Source of the DNA: DAOUBP01 sp034432655
Lineage (GTDB): Bacteria; Chloroflexota; Anaerolineae; CG2-30-64-16
Reading direction: 5' to 3'
Assembly: GCA_034432655.1 (NCBI GenBank)
Contig: DAOUBP010000021.1
Location: forward strand, 21,122-85,121
Length of the DNA stretch: 64,000 nt
Of the stretch, positions 7,838 to 17,620 are shown in pieces; the first letter of the stretch is position 1; each line of letters begins with the position of its first letter. Made by a program: the position numbers and the translations under genes. The notes under the pieces were generated by a model that did not search any database, had not been told where the DNA came from, and saw only the letters and a program-made list of their open reading frames with translations.

Positions 7838-8875
7838 ATGCGAGCAATCGTTTTTGAGCGCCATGGTGGCCCTGAAGTACTGCAGCACCGCGAAGATATC
7901 CCTGTACCGCAGCCGGGTCCCGGCGAGGTGCTGGTTGCCGTGCGTTACGCGGCCCTCAACCGCCTGGACAACTTCGTGCGCATCGGTTGGAAGGGGCTGG
8001 ACCTGACTTTCCCCCACATCCTCGGCTCAGACTTCAGCGGCACGATTGCCGCCCTGGGCGCTGGGGTGACCGGCTGGTCTGTCGGCCAACGGGTGGTGGC
8101 CAACCCCACCTTGTGGTGCGGCCATTGCGCGCAATGCGTGGCCGGCCGCCACAACCGTTGCGATTCCTTCGCCATCCTGGGCGAACACGTGCGCGGTGCC
8201 TACGCCGAATACGTGGTCGTGCCGGCCCGCAACCTGGTCGCCATCCCCGATGGCTACCCCGATGACCTGGCCGCAGCCGCCCCCCTGGTGAGCGTCACGG
8301 CCTGGCACATGCTGATCGTCGCCTGCCGGTTGCGCGCCGGGGAATCGGTGCTGGTGGTGGGCGCCGGCGGCGGTGTCAACAGCATGGCGATCCAGATCGC
8401 CAAACTGGCCGGCGCGACGGTCGGTGTGATCGCGGCCAACGCAGAGAAGGCCGCGAAGGCCCACGATCTGGGCGCGCACTGGACGGTGGACCGCTCACTC
8501 GAACCCAATTGGAGCCGGGCGGTCTATGCCTTGACCGGCCGGCGAGGTGTGGATGTGGTGGTGGACAACGTGGGCGCGGCAACCTGGGGCAGCAGCCTGC
8601 GCTGTCTGGCGCGCGGGGGCCGGCTATTGACAGTGGGCGGCACCGCCGGCTATGAGGCGAACGTGCCGGTCAACCTGATCTTCGGCAAGCACCTGAGCAT
8701 CATCGGCTCCACCATGGGCACCCAGGCCGACTTTGAAACGGTGATGGCCCAGGTCTTCGCCGACAGGCTTGTGCCACTGGTAGACAGCGTCTTTCCTTTG
8801 GCCCGCTATCCCGACGCGCTGGCGCGCATGCTATCAGGCGAGGCGTTCGGGAAGATCCTGATTCAGGTGGCTTAA
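7838..8875 (+). CDS. Zinc-type alcohol dehydrogenase / quinone oxidoreductase family protein
   Basis: A 345-residue medium-chain dehydrogenase/reductase. The structural zinc lobe is complete (C94, C97, C100, C108), and the NAD(P) Rossmann motif VLVVGAGGGVNSMA lies near 175. The usual catalytic-zinc cysteine segment is replaced by NRLDNFVRIG, as in quinone-oxidoreductase-like members, so enoyl or quinone reduction is as likely as alcohol oxidation. The TAA stop is followed at once by the ATG of the next gene (TAAATG), implying translational coupling. Confidence 0.88.
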   Translation: MRAIVFERHGGPEVLQHREDIPVPQPGPGEVLVAVRYAALNRLDNFVRIGWKGLDLTFPHILGSDFSGTIAALGAGVTGWSVGQRVVANPTLWCGHCAQCVAGRHNRCDSFAILGEHVRGAYAEYVVVPARNLVAIPDGYPDDLAAAAPLVSVTAWHMLIVACRLRAGESVLVVGAGGGVNSMAIQIAKLAGATVGVIAANAEKAAKAHDLGAHWTVDRSLEPNWSRAVYALTGRRGVDVVVDNVGAATWGSSLRCLARGGRLLTVGGTAGYEANVPVNLIFGKHLSIIGSTMGTQADFETVMAQVFADRLVPLVDSVFPLARYPDALARMLSGEAFGKILIQVA

Positions 8876-9829
8876 ATGGTCTCAGGATTGCTGTTACGTC
8901 GGGCCCTCTGGTTGCCGGCCGTGGGTGCCGGGCTGGCTGCCACGGCCACCCGCTATTACCTGACCCATCCGCAACGCATCATCGCCGACCCGCCGGCCGA
9001 CCTGGCCCAACACAGCCAGCATATCTACCTGCGCGGCAGCGATGGCGCCCGGCTGCACGCGCTCTGGGTGCCGACACGGACATCACGGACAGGCGATCAT
9101 GCAGAGCGGACCATCATCCATCTGCACGGGTACAACGCCAGTGGCGGCCTGTTGCTGTCGCGCGTGCCGCCCTTCAAGCGCGGCCCCATTCACCTGCCGG
9201 ACGGGAGTGGGCCGCAGCCATTGTTCGCCTGGCCGCTGGTGCGCGCTGGCCTGGCGCGAGGCTACAACTTCCTGCTGGTTGACCTGCGGGGACATGGCCG
9301 CTCCGCCGGGCCATGGGACCCCTCCGGCCTGCACGCGATCTCCGATCTGATGGGCTGGGTACGGTGGCTGCGGGATGAACGCAGCCAGCTGTGGGCCGGC
9401 CTGTGGGGCAACTCCTTCGGCGCGTCGGTGGGGCTGGCGCTGGCAGCCAAGTCATCCGGCGGCGGCCTGGATGCCATGGTACTGGACAGCCCGGCCATCA
9501 CCGCCGATGGACTCTACTCGGGGGTGGTGCGCAAGCCGGCTTATTGGCTCATCCAGCCCACCCTGTACCAGCTCTCCAACAAAAGCCTGCTCAAACAGCT
9601 GGAGATCGCCCGGGTCTGGATGCCGATCCTCCTGATCCACGGCGAAGAGGACCGCCATGTGCCCGCCTGGCAGAGCCAGCGTGCTTACGAACTGATCCAC
9701 TCTCCCGCAGCGCCCGAACGCGTCCAGCTCTGGTTGGTGCCGGGCGCCGATCACCTGGAAGCACTGGAGGTTGCGGGGCAGGAATACAACGAACGCACCT
9801 TGAACTGGTTTGACCGTTGGTTCGGTTGA
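8876..9829 (+). CDS. Alpha/beta hydrolase, probably membrane-anchored
   Basis: A 317-residue alpha/beta hydrolase. A hydrophobic N-terminal segment (about 8-26) may anchor it. The oxyanion region is HLHGYNASG, the nucleophile is S180 in GNSFGAS, the acid is in GEEDRHVP and the base is in GADHLEAL. The fold and triad are typical of the BAAT/serine aminopeptidase S33 type. It begins directly at the stop of the dehydrogenase gene. Substrate unknown. Confidence 0.87.
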   Translation: MVSGLLLRRALWLPAVGAGLAATATRYYLTHPQRIIADPPADLAQHSQHIYLRGSDGARLHALWVPTRTSRTGDHAERTIIHLHGYNASGGLLLSRVPPFKRGPIHLPDGSGPQPLFAWPLVRAGLARGYNFLLVDLRGHGRSAGPWDPSGLHAISDLMGWVRWLRDERSQLWAGLWGNSFGASVGLALAAKSSGGGLDAMVLDSPAITADGLYSGVVRKPAYWLIQPTLYQLSNKSLLKQLEIARVWMPILLIHGEEDRHVPAWQSQRAYELIHSPAAPERVQLWLVPGADHLEALEVAGQEYNERTLNWFDRWFG

Positions 9830-9843
9830 GAGAGGAGGCCTGA

Positions 9844-10539
9844 TTGTCGAACAGAACACTGGTTGCACTGATCCGGTGGATTGTCGCCCTGGCCATGCCC
9901 GTCTTCATCGTCCTGTTGTCGGCACGGGTGATGGTCAACACCTGGTATCCCCGCTTTGAATACGCCAAGCCCGACTTCCCGCCTGACCCTTACGGGTTCA
10001 CCCAGGCGCAACGGTTGGAGCTGGCGACTATCTGCATCAACTTCCTGAACGTTCCGGAACGCCCGGAAACAGCTATTGCCATGCTGGAGGCGCTGCGCCT
10101 GCCCGGCACCGACCGACCCCTCTTCAACCAGTATGAGCTGAGCCACATGGTGGATGTGAAACGCCTGACCGATGCCCTGTGGCGCGTGCTGACGGTTGTG
10201 AGCATCCTGGTGGTGGCCGGATCGGCAATCCTGCTGGCACGGCGTGAAACCCGGCGCGACGGCTACGCGGCGCTTTTTGTGGGCGGCGCGCTGACTACCC
10301 TCTTGCTGATCGTCCTGATTACCCTGATTTTGATCTCGTGGCGCTGGTTCTTCATCGCCTTTCACGACGTCTTCTTCCCGCCAGGCACCTGGACCTTTGA
10401 CTGGACCGATTCGTTGATCCGCCTTTTCCCCGACCGCTTCTGGTTCGACGCGGGGGTGTTGCTGGTGGGCGGCGCGTTGGTCGCAGGCGCAGTGGTCACG
10501 GCAGCAGGGTGGCTCCTTGCGCGCCGCAGGCAGGGGTGA
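9844..10539 (+). CDS. TIGR01906 (DUF1461) membrane protein, Lit-like
   Basis: A 231-residue protein with four membrane helices in the TIGR01906/DUF1461 pattern. One helix is at about 8-28, an external loop carries YELSHMVDVK (H101), and two central helices precede FHDVFFPPGTW (H174), followed by a C-terminal helix. Lit, the lipoprotein intramolecular acyl transferase of some Firmicutes, belongs to this family and depends on two conserved histidines at such positions, so N-terminal lipoprotein remodelling is a reasonable hypothesis. The start is TTG at 9844, preceded by GAGAGGAGG. It lies in the same operon as the hydrolase. Confidence 0.75.
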   Translation: MSNRTLVALIRWIVALAMPVFIVLLSARVMVNTWYPRFEYAKPDFPPDPYGFTQAQRLELATICINFLNVPERPETAIAMLEALRLPGTDRPLFNQYELSHMVDVKRLTDALWRVLTVVSILVVAGSAILLARRETRRDGYAALFVGGALTTLLLIVLITLILISWRWFFIAFHDVFFPPGTWTFDWTDSLIRLFPDRFWFDAGVLLVGGALVAGAVVTAAGWLLARRRQG

Positions 10540-10540
10540 A

Positions 10541-10622
10541 GTATTGCGTATTGCGTATTGCGTATTGCGTACTGCGTACGGAATACGCAGTACGCAGCAC
10601 GCAGTATGCGCAGTACGCAACA
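10541..10622. repeat. GTATTGC/GTACGC palindromic intergenic repeat, copy 1
   Basis: Tandem GTATTGC-like units switch midway to the complementary GTACGCA-like units (TACGCAGTACGCAG), so the RNA would fold into an imperfect hairpin. It fills the spacer between the Lit-like gene and the carboxyltransferase gene. The same family occurs near 20353, 41408, 54884 and 60297. Confidence 0.85.
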
Positions 10623-10651
10623 TGACACACGTAACATAACACGGAGCTCTC

Positions 10652-12202
<1,551 letters not shown>

Positions 12203-12219
12203 GCCGGTGATTGGTGACA

Positions 12220-12281
12220 TGGTAGACTGGTAGACTGGTAGACTGGTAGACCGGTAGAATGGTAGAATGGTAGAATGGTGG
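12220..12281. repeat. TGGTAGAC tandem octamer repeat
   Basis: About seven consecutive 8-bp units, TGGTAGAC drifting to TGGTAGAA, occupy the spacer between the carboxyltransferase and biotin carboxylase genes and end 10 bp before the next ATG. Related tracts lie at 19838 and 59389. Confidence 0.9.
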
Positions 12282-12291
12282 TGAGGAAGCG

Positions 12292-13830
12292 ATGTTCAAC
12301 AAGGTGCTGATTGCCAATCGCGGCGAGATTGCCGTCCGGGTCATCCGCGCGTGTCAGGAGCGCGGGCTGCGCACGGTGGCGGTCTACTCCGACGCGGATC
12401 GGGCGGCGCTCCATGTGCGCTTCGCCGACGAAGCTTACCGCATCGGTCCACCGCCGGCGCGGGAGAGCTATCTGAACATCCAGGCCATCCTGGAGGTCGC
12501 CTGGCGCTCCGGCGCGGAGGCGATCCATCCCGGCTACGGCTTTCTCTCCGAAAACGAGACCTTCGCCCAGGCGGTGCAGGACGCCGGCTTCACCTGGGTC
12601 GGCCCGCCCCCGGCGGCCATCCGGGCCATGGGCGACAAGGTCATGGCGCGGCGGACGATGATCGCGGCCGGGGTGCCGGTGGTGCCGGGCAGCGACTCGG
12701 TGGAAGGGTGTGAGGCGTGCGCCGGCCTCTCCGATGCGGAGGCCATCGCGGCCGCCGGACGTTTGGGTTATCCCGTGGTAGTAAAGGCCTCGGCCGGCGG
12801 CGGCGGCAAGGGAATGCGTACCGTCCATGACCCTGCCGAGTTGCCGCGCGCGTTGGCTGCGGCGCGGCGCGAAGCCAAAGCCGCGTTCGGCGACGACAAC
12901 ATCTATCTGGAAAAACTGATCACCCGCGCCCGGCACATCGAAATCCAGGTGCTGGCCGACCAGCACGGCAATTGCATCCACCTGGGTGAGCGCGAATGCT
13001 CCATCCAGCGCCGGCACCAAAAACTGATCGAAGAGGCGCCCTCGGTGGCCGTCGGCCCGGAGTTGCGGGCCCAAATGGGCGCGATCGCGGTGCGGGCTGC
13101 CCAGGCTGTCGGATACACCAATGCCGGGACGATCGAATTCCTGCTCGACCCGGCAGGCAACTTCTACTTCCTGGAGATGAACACCCGCCTGCAGGTGGAA
13201 CACCCGGTCACCGAAATGGTCACCGGCATCGACATCGTCAAAGAGCAGCTGGCCATCGCCGCAGGCCGTAAATTGCGGTGGTCGCAAGAGGACATCGTCA
13301 TCAAGGGCCACGCAATCGAATGCCGCATCAGTGCGGAGAACCCCTACAACAACTTCCTGCCCGATGCCGGCAAGATCACTAACCTGTTGGAGCCCACCGG
13401 GCCAGGCGTGCGCCTGGAGAGCGGCATCTACGCGGGCTGGGAGGTCAGCCTCTTCTACGATCCGCTGCTGGCCAAGCTGGTAGTCTGGGGCGACACCCGG
13501 CCCGAGGCGATCCTGCGCATGCGCCGCGCCCTGGCCGAGTACCGCATCGGCGGCATTCACACCACCATCCCGTTCCACCAGCAAGTGATGGACAGCACGC
13601 GGTTTCAGGGCGGGCAGTTCGACACCAGCTTTGTGGACGGGCCGGACGGCTTTCGGCTCTCCAGCACGCCCGGCCGTGATCTGAGCCAGATCGCAGCCAT
13701 CGCCGCCGCGCTGCTGGAACACGAAAAGGCCCAACAGGCTGTGGTCCTGGGCACGCCGGGCAACGGCCAGGGCATGCGCGTTTCACCGTGGAAACTGGCC
13801 GGCCGGCCAGGCATCACCGTCCTGCGGTAA
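12292..13830 (+). CDS. pccA: Biotin carboxylase subunit of acyl-CoA carboxylase
   Basis: A 512-residue biotin carboxylase: N domain (FNKVLIANRGEIAVRVIRA), ATP-grasp domain with the glycine-rich lid ASAGGGGKGMR, the EMNTRLQVEHPVTEM catalytic strand and a C-terminal domain ending near 450. It carries no biotin attachment site. The separate carrier gene follows 14 bp downstream, so the holoenzyme is of the three-subunit type. A GTGAGGAAGC ribosome-binding stretch precedes the ATG. Confidence 0.94.
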   Translation: MFNKVLIANRGEIAVRVIRACQERGLRTVAVYSDADRAALHVRFADEAYRIGPPPARESYLNIQAILEVAWRSGAEAIHPGYGFLSENETFAQAVQDAGFTWVGPPPAAIRAMGDKVMARRTMIAAGVPVVPGSDSVEGCEACAGLSDAEAIAAAGRLGYPVVVKASAGGGGKGMRTVHDPAELPRALAAARREAKAAFGDDNIYLEKLITRARHIEIQVLADQHGNCIHLGERECSIQRRHQKLIEEAPSVAVGPELRAQMGAIAVRAAQAVGYTNAGTIEFLLDPAGNFYFLEMNTRLQVEHPVTEMVTGIDIVKEQLAIAAGRKLRWSQEDIVIKGHAIECRISAENPYNNFLPDAGKITNLLEPTGPGVRLESGIYAGWEVSLFYDPLLAKLVVWGDTRPEAILRMRRALAEYRIGGIHTTIPFHQQVMDSTRFQGGQFDTSFVDGPDGFRLSSTPGRDLSQIAAIAAALLEHEKAQQAVVLGTPGNGQGMRVSPWKLAGRPGITVLR

Positions 13831-13844
13831 CGAGGTGCACGCCC

Positions 13845-14351
13845 ATGAAATACTTCGCCACCATTAACGAGCGGACTTATGAGATAGACATTGACCACCA
13901 GGGCCGTGTGACGGTGGACGGCCAGACGCTGGCTGCGGATATGAAGCTGGTCGGCGGCCGACACCTCTATTCGCTCCTGCTGGACAATGTTTCGTATGAG
14001 GTTGTTCTGGACACCGAGAACGAGAAACGCAACTTCTACACCGTGATGGTCTCAGGGCTCCAGTACACCGTCAAGGTGCAGGATGAAAGATCGCGGCGGT
14101 TGTCGCTGGTAGATCGCAGCCTGCGGCCGTCGGAAGGCGAGCTTCTGATCAAGGCCCCCATCCCGGGCCTGATAGTCAAGGTGCCTGTGGAAGTGGGCCA
14201 GGAGGTGGCCGAGGGTGAAACGCTGGTGATCCTCGAGGCGATGAAGATGGAGAACGAGCTACGCGCCCCGCGGCATGGCGTGATCAGCGAGGTGCGGGTC
14301 GCCCCCGGGGACCAGGTTGCCCTGGGGCAGATGATGTTGGCGATCAGGTAG
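13845..14351 (+). CDS. Biotin carboxyl carrier protein
   Basis: A 168-residue protein with an extra N-terminal domain (about 1-95) seen in acyl-CoA carboxylase carriers, then a biotinyl domain (about 100-168) with EAMKMEN; K134 is the biotinylation site. The open frame extends upstream to 13788, but the ATG at 13845 gives the normal N terminus, MKYFATINERTYEI, and follows CGAGGTG. It completes the carboxylase with the two genes upstream. Confidence 0.92.
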   Translation: MKYFATINERTYEIDIDHQGRVTVDGQTLAADMKLVGGRHLYSLLLDNVSYEVVLDTENEKRNFYTVMVSGLQYTVKVQDERSRRLSLVDRSLRPSEGELLIKAPIPGLIVKVPVEVGQEVAEGETLVILEAMKMENELRAPRHGVISEVRVAPGDQVALGQMMLAIR

Positions 14352-14355
14352 GACG

Positions 14356-16161
14356 ATGACCCCCGAAATCGGCCTCACCCTGGGCATCATCGCGACGGCT
14401 GTCGTGTTGTTCGCAACCGAGAAGCTGCGCGTGGACCTGGTGGCGCTGCTGGTGTTGCTGGCCCTGGCGCTAACGGGGCTGGTGAGCCCGGCCGAGGTGT
14501 TCAACGGTTTCGCCAGCCCGGCTGTGATCACGGTGTGGGCCGTCTACATCGTGTCCCAGGGCCTGTTCAAAACCGGGGTGGCCGATTTCCTGGGCGATCG
14601 CATCATTCGCGTGGCCGGCACCAGCGAGCCACGGCTGATCGCCATCATCATGCTGGCTTGCGGCACCATGTCGGCTTTCATGAACAATATCGGCGCCACG
14701 GCTATGTTGCTGCCGGCGGTGGTCGGCATCGCGCGCCAGGCCAAGATCCCCCTGTCCAAACTCTTGATCCCGCTCTCCTTCGCCTCGCTGATGGGCGGCA
14801 ATTTGACGTTGATCGGCACGCCGCCTAACATCTTGGCCAGCGACCTGCTGCACAAGCGCGGCCTGCCTGGCCTCACATTTTTTGACTTCACACCCATGGG
14901 CGCGATCGTGTTCGGCTCAGGCATCCTCTACATGGTGTTCGTGGGCCGCCACCTGCTGCCGAGCCGGCGCGCAGCGCCGGCCGACGTGGCACTGGAATCC
15001 TTGCGGGCCTATGTCAGCGAAGTCCGGGTGTCTGCTAACAGCCCGCTGGTGGGCCGCACCCTGCTGGAATCCCGCCTGGGCGCCGACTACGACTTGACCG
15101 TGATCGGCATCCTGCGTGAAACGCCCGACCGGGCCGAGCCTGTGGTGCGCAACCTGGCGCCTAATCGTGACACGGTTATCGAAGCCGACGATCTGCTGCT
15201 GATCGAGGGCCAGATCGAGGCCTTGATGAAGGCGTGCCAGAGCTTGAAGCTCACCATTGAGGCCCAGCGCAAGCTAGGTTTTACCGGCTCAGATGCCCGC
15301 CAGATCTGCACCGTGGAAGCGACGCTGGCCCCGCGCTCCCCCATCGCCGGCCGCAGCCTGCGGGGATTGCAGTTTCGAGATCGCTACGGCTTCACCGCCC
15401 TGGCCATCTGGCGCCACGGTGAGGTGATCACCGAACGCATTCGCGATGTGAGGCTGCGCTTCGGCGACACGTTGCTGTTGCAAGGGCCGTGCCACCGGCT
15501 GTCCGCGTTGCAGGCCGGCAATGACTTTCTGGTGCTGGAACCCGTTGATCTGGCCTTGCGCCGCGCCGCCAAAGCCCCCTTTGCCCTGGCCGCGCTGGCG
15601 ACAGTGTTGATCCTGGTGACCGCAGTCAAGCTGCCCATCGCGCTGGCCATGGTCATCGGCGCCGTGCTGATGGTCCTGACCGGCTGCCTGACCATGGATG
15701 AGGCCTATCAAAGCATCGAATGGCGCAGCGTCTTCTTGATCGCCGGGATGCTGCCCCTGGGCCTGGCCATGGAATCCACCGGGACGGCGCAGTTCCTGGC
15801 CGACCAGGTCATCCGAGCGGTGGGGGCGCTGGGGCCGCCAGGCATCCTGGCCGGCATCTATGTGCTGGCGTCGCTCACCACAGAGCCGATGTCCAACGCG
15901 GCGGCCGCCTTGCTAATCGTGCCGATCGCAATTGACGTCGCCCTCGGCCTGGGTGCCGACCCGCGGCCTTTCGTGCTGGCGACGGTGATCGGCGCCTCGA
16001 CCAGCTTCCTGACGCCGGTAGGCCACCAGGCCAACGTGTTGGTGTTCGGCCCGGGCGGGTATCGTTTCTTCGACTACACGCGCGTCGGCGCGCCGTTAAA
16101 CCTGGTGATCTTTGTTGCCACGCTGTTGACGCTGCCGAAGATCTGGCCTTTATTCCCATAA
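14356..16161 (+). CDS. SLC13-family permease with two TrkA-C domains
   Basis: A 601-residue transporter of the ArsB/NhaD-DASS group. N-terminal membrane half (about 1-200) with MNNIGATAMLLPAV and NLTLIGTPPNI, two RCK_C/TrkA-C regulatory domains in the cytoplasmic middle (about 215-300 and 305-385, the second ending in LLQGPCHRL), and a C-terminal membrane half with TTEPMSNAAAALLI and GASTSFLTPVGHQAN. The SNAAAA and NNxGA motifs hold Na+ and anion in this family. Dicarboxylate or sulfate uptake is likely; a dicarboxylate would fit the methylmalonyl/succinyl neighbourhood. It starts 4 bp after the carrier gene. Confidence 0.9.
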   Translation: MTPEIGLTLGIIATAVVLFATEKLRVDLVALLVLLALALTGLVSPAEVFNGFASPAVITVWAVYIVSQGLFKTGVADFLGDRIIRVAGTSEPRLIAIIMLACGTMSAFMNNIGATAMLLPAVVGIARQAKIPLSKLLIPLSFASLMGGNLTLIGTPPNILASDLLHKRGLPGLTFFDFTPMGAIVFGSGILYMVFVGRHLLPSRRAAPADVALESLRAYVSEVRVSANSPLVGRTLLESRLGADYDLTVIGILRETPDRAEPVVRNLAPNRDTVIEADDLLLIEGQIEALMKACQSLKLTIEAQRKLGFTGSDARQICTVEATLAPRSPIAGRSLRGLQFRDRYGFTALAIWRHGEVITERIRDVRLRFGDTLLLQGPCHRLSALQAGNDFLVLEPVDLALRRAAKAPFALAALATVLILVTAVKLPIALAMVIGAVLMVLTGCLTMDEAYQSIEWRSVFLIAGMLPLGLAMESTGTAQFLADQVIRAVGALGPPGILAGIYVLASLTTEPMSNAAAALLIVPIAIDVALGLGADPRPFVLATVIGASTSFLTPVGHQANVLVFGPGGYRFFDYTRVGAPLNLVIFVATLLTLPKIWPLFP

Positions 16162-16174
16162 GGAGTTGTTTCAA

Positions 16175-16819
16175 ATGCGCAGTGCTCATTCGGTCGAAAT
16201 CAACCACAGCAACGTCCCTATCCGTCTGTTCAAGTCCGACTTCCTGGAGTTCTTCACCCACATCAGCCCGGTCACCGTGCTGATCATCTGGGTGCCGGTG
16301 GCCGGGTATTTCCTGTATCGGGCAATCATGGCCGTGATGCCCGGCACCGGCTGGGGCCACATCCCGGCCGGCTTCCTGCTGGGCATCCTGATCTGGACCT
16401 TCGCCGAGTACATGCTCCACCGCTTTGTGTTTCACTACGAACCGAAGACGGAACGCCAGGAGAAGATCTTCTTCCTGTTCCACGGCGTGCATCACGCGCA
16501 GCCACAGCTCAAGACCCGCCTGGTGATGCCGCCGGTGGTCTCCATCCCGCTGGCATTTCTCTTCTACGGGCTATACCACCTGGTGGTGGCCGTCCTGTTG
16601 GGCAGCCCGCAATGGGTGGCGCCCCTGTTCTCGGGTTTCGTCGTGGGCTATCTGGCCTATGACATGACCCATTACGCCACCCACCACTTCCCCATGCGGT
16701 CCGGCTATCTCAAGTACCTGAAACGCTATCACATGATGCATCACTACAAAACGCCGAACCAACGCTTCGGCGTCAGCTCACCGTTGTGGGATTTCGTGTT
16801 CGGCACCACAGCAGAATAG
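16175..16819 (+). CDS. Fatty-acid 2-hydroxylase-type membrane di-iron hydroxylase
   Basis: A 214-residue member of the sterol desaturase/fatty acid hydroxylase superfamily. The histidine clusters are complete: HRFVFH (H82, H87), HGVHH (H103, H106, H107), THYATHH (H166, H170, H171) and HMMHH (H186, H189, H190), set around four membrane helices. The HRFVFHYEPK pattern is that of FA2H/Scs7 fatty-acid 2-hydroxylases rather than CrtZ. An in-frame TTG at 16166 exists, but AGGAG at 16161-16165 points to the ATG at 16175. A 2-hydroxy fatty acid in lipids would be the product. Confidence 0.88.
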   Translation: MRSAHSVEINHSNVPIRLFKSDFLEFFTHISPVTVLIIWVPVAGYFLYRAIMAVMPGTGWGHIPAGFLLGILIWTFAEYMLHRFVFHYEPKTERQEKIFFLFHGVHHAQPQLKTRLVMPPVVSIPLAFLFYGLYHLVVAVLLGSPQWVAPLFSGFVVGYLAYDMTHYATHHFPMRSGYLKYLKRYHMMHHYKTPNQRFGVSSPLWDFVFGTTAE

Positions 16820-16872
16820 TCGGTGATGACCTGCGTCATGGACACGGCGCAGGAGATGGGGTATTCTGGCCG

Positions 16873-16906
16873 AAGTGACCGGCATCCTCGTCAGGGCCGG
16901 TCACTT
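16873..16906. other. 11-bp perfect inverted repeat in leader of 16924 gene
   Basis: AAGTGACCGGC at 16873-16883 pairs exactly with 16896-16906 around a 12-base loop. It ends 17 bp before the next ATG and just before its ribosome-binding site. No T-run follows, so it is a leader hairpin or operator rather than a simple terminator. Confidence 0.5.
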
Positions 16907-16923
16907 CTCGCGTGAGGAGGATC

Positions 16924-17616
16924 ATGGACGTCGTGGTTTTGGACCCGCTGGCATACTCGCTGGACACCCAGCAGGTGCTGCAGGCCCTGCGCGTCCAGGA
17001 GGGATCCGGCCGGGAAGCCGAAGTGCGCAGGTTGATCGCCGAAGCGGAAGCGATCGCTGTGCCCAAGGCGGTGTATCGCCTGGTCTTCGTGGAGGAGAAG
17101 GGGCCCGACTACGTGGTGGTTGACGGCCGCAAGCTCACCAGCCGTATTTTGCGGGTGAACCTGGATGGCTTGCAGCGCGCGTTTGCCTTTGTCTGCACCG
17201 CTGGCCACGAACTGGCAGCCTGGATGCGCGACCAGGAGGATTTCCTGGCCCGGTTCTACGCCGAGGCGATCGGCGAGGCGATCCTGCACAGCGCCACCAC
17301 GAACCTGTTCCGCCATCTGGCCGAGACCTATGCCCTGGGCCAGACTGCGGTGATGAACCCCGGCTCCCTGGCCGACTGGCCGATCGGCCAGCAAAGGCTT
17401 TTATTCGACTTGTTGGGCGACGTTCAGGCCGCCATCGGCGTATGTCTGACGCCAAGCATGCTGATGGTGCCGGCCAAATCGGTGTCCGGCATCCTGTTCG
17501 CGACGCAAGAGGGCTTTGCCAGTTGTCAGCTGTGCCCGCGGGAAGCGTGTCCGAACCGGCGGATGCCGTATGAACCGGAATTGTTTGAGCAGAGGTACAA
17601 AACTGAAAGAGGATGA
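16924..17616 (+). CDS. MetH activation-domain-like (corrinoid reactivation) protein
   Basis: A 230-residue stand-alone protein similar to the vitamin B12-dependent methionine synthase activation domain (VCTAGHELAAWM, AEAIGEAILHS, SLADWPIGQQ, LTPSMLMVPAKSVSG). It ends with FASCQLCPREACPNRR, a C-x2-C-x4-C cluster that could hold metal or an FeS centre. Such proteins typically serve corrinoid methyltransferases by reducing oxidised cobalamin. Here it is four bases upstream of the B12-dependent methylmalonyl-CoA mutase gene, an unusual partner. GTG at 16912 is possible, but GAGGAGG at 16914-16920 fits the ATG at 16924. Confidence 0.8.
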   Translation: MDVVVLDPLAYSLDTQQVLQALRVQEGSGREAEVRRLIAEAEAIAVPKAVYRLVFVEEKGPDYVVVDGRKLTSRILRVNLDGLQRAFAFVCTAGHELAAWMRDQEDFLARFYAEAIGEAILHSATTNLFRHLAETYALGQTAVMNPGSLADWPIGQQRLLFDLLGDVQAAIGVCLTPSMLMVPAKSVSGILFATQEGFASCQLCPREACPNRRMPYEPELFEQRYKTERG

Positions 17617-17620
17617 TCTC

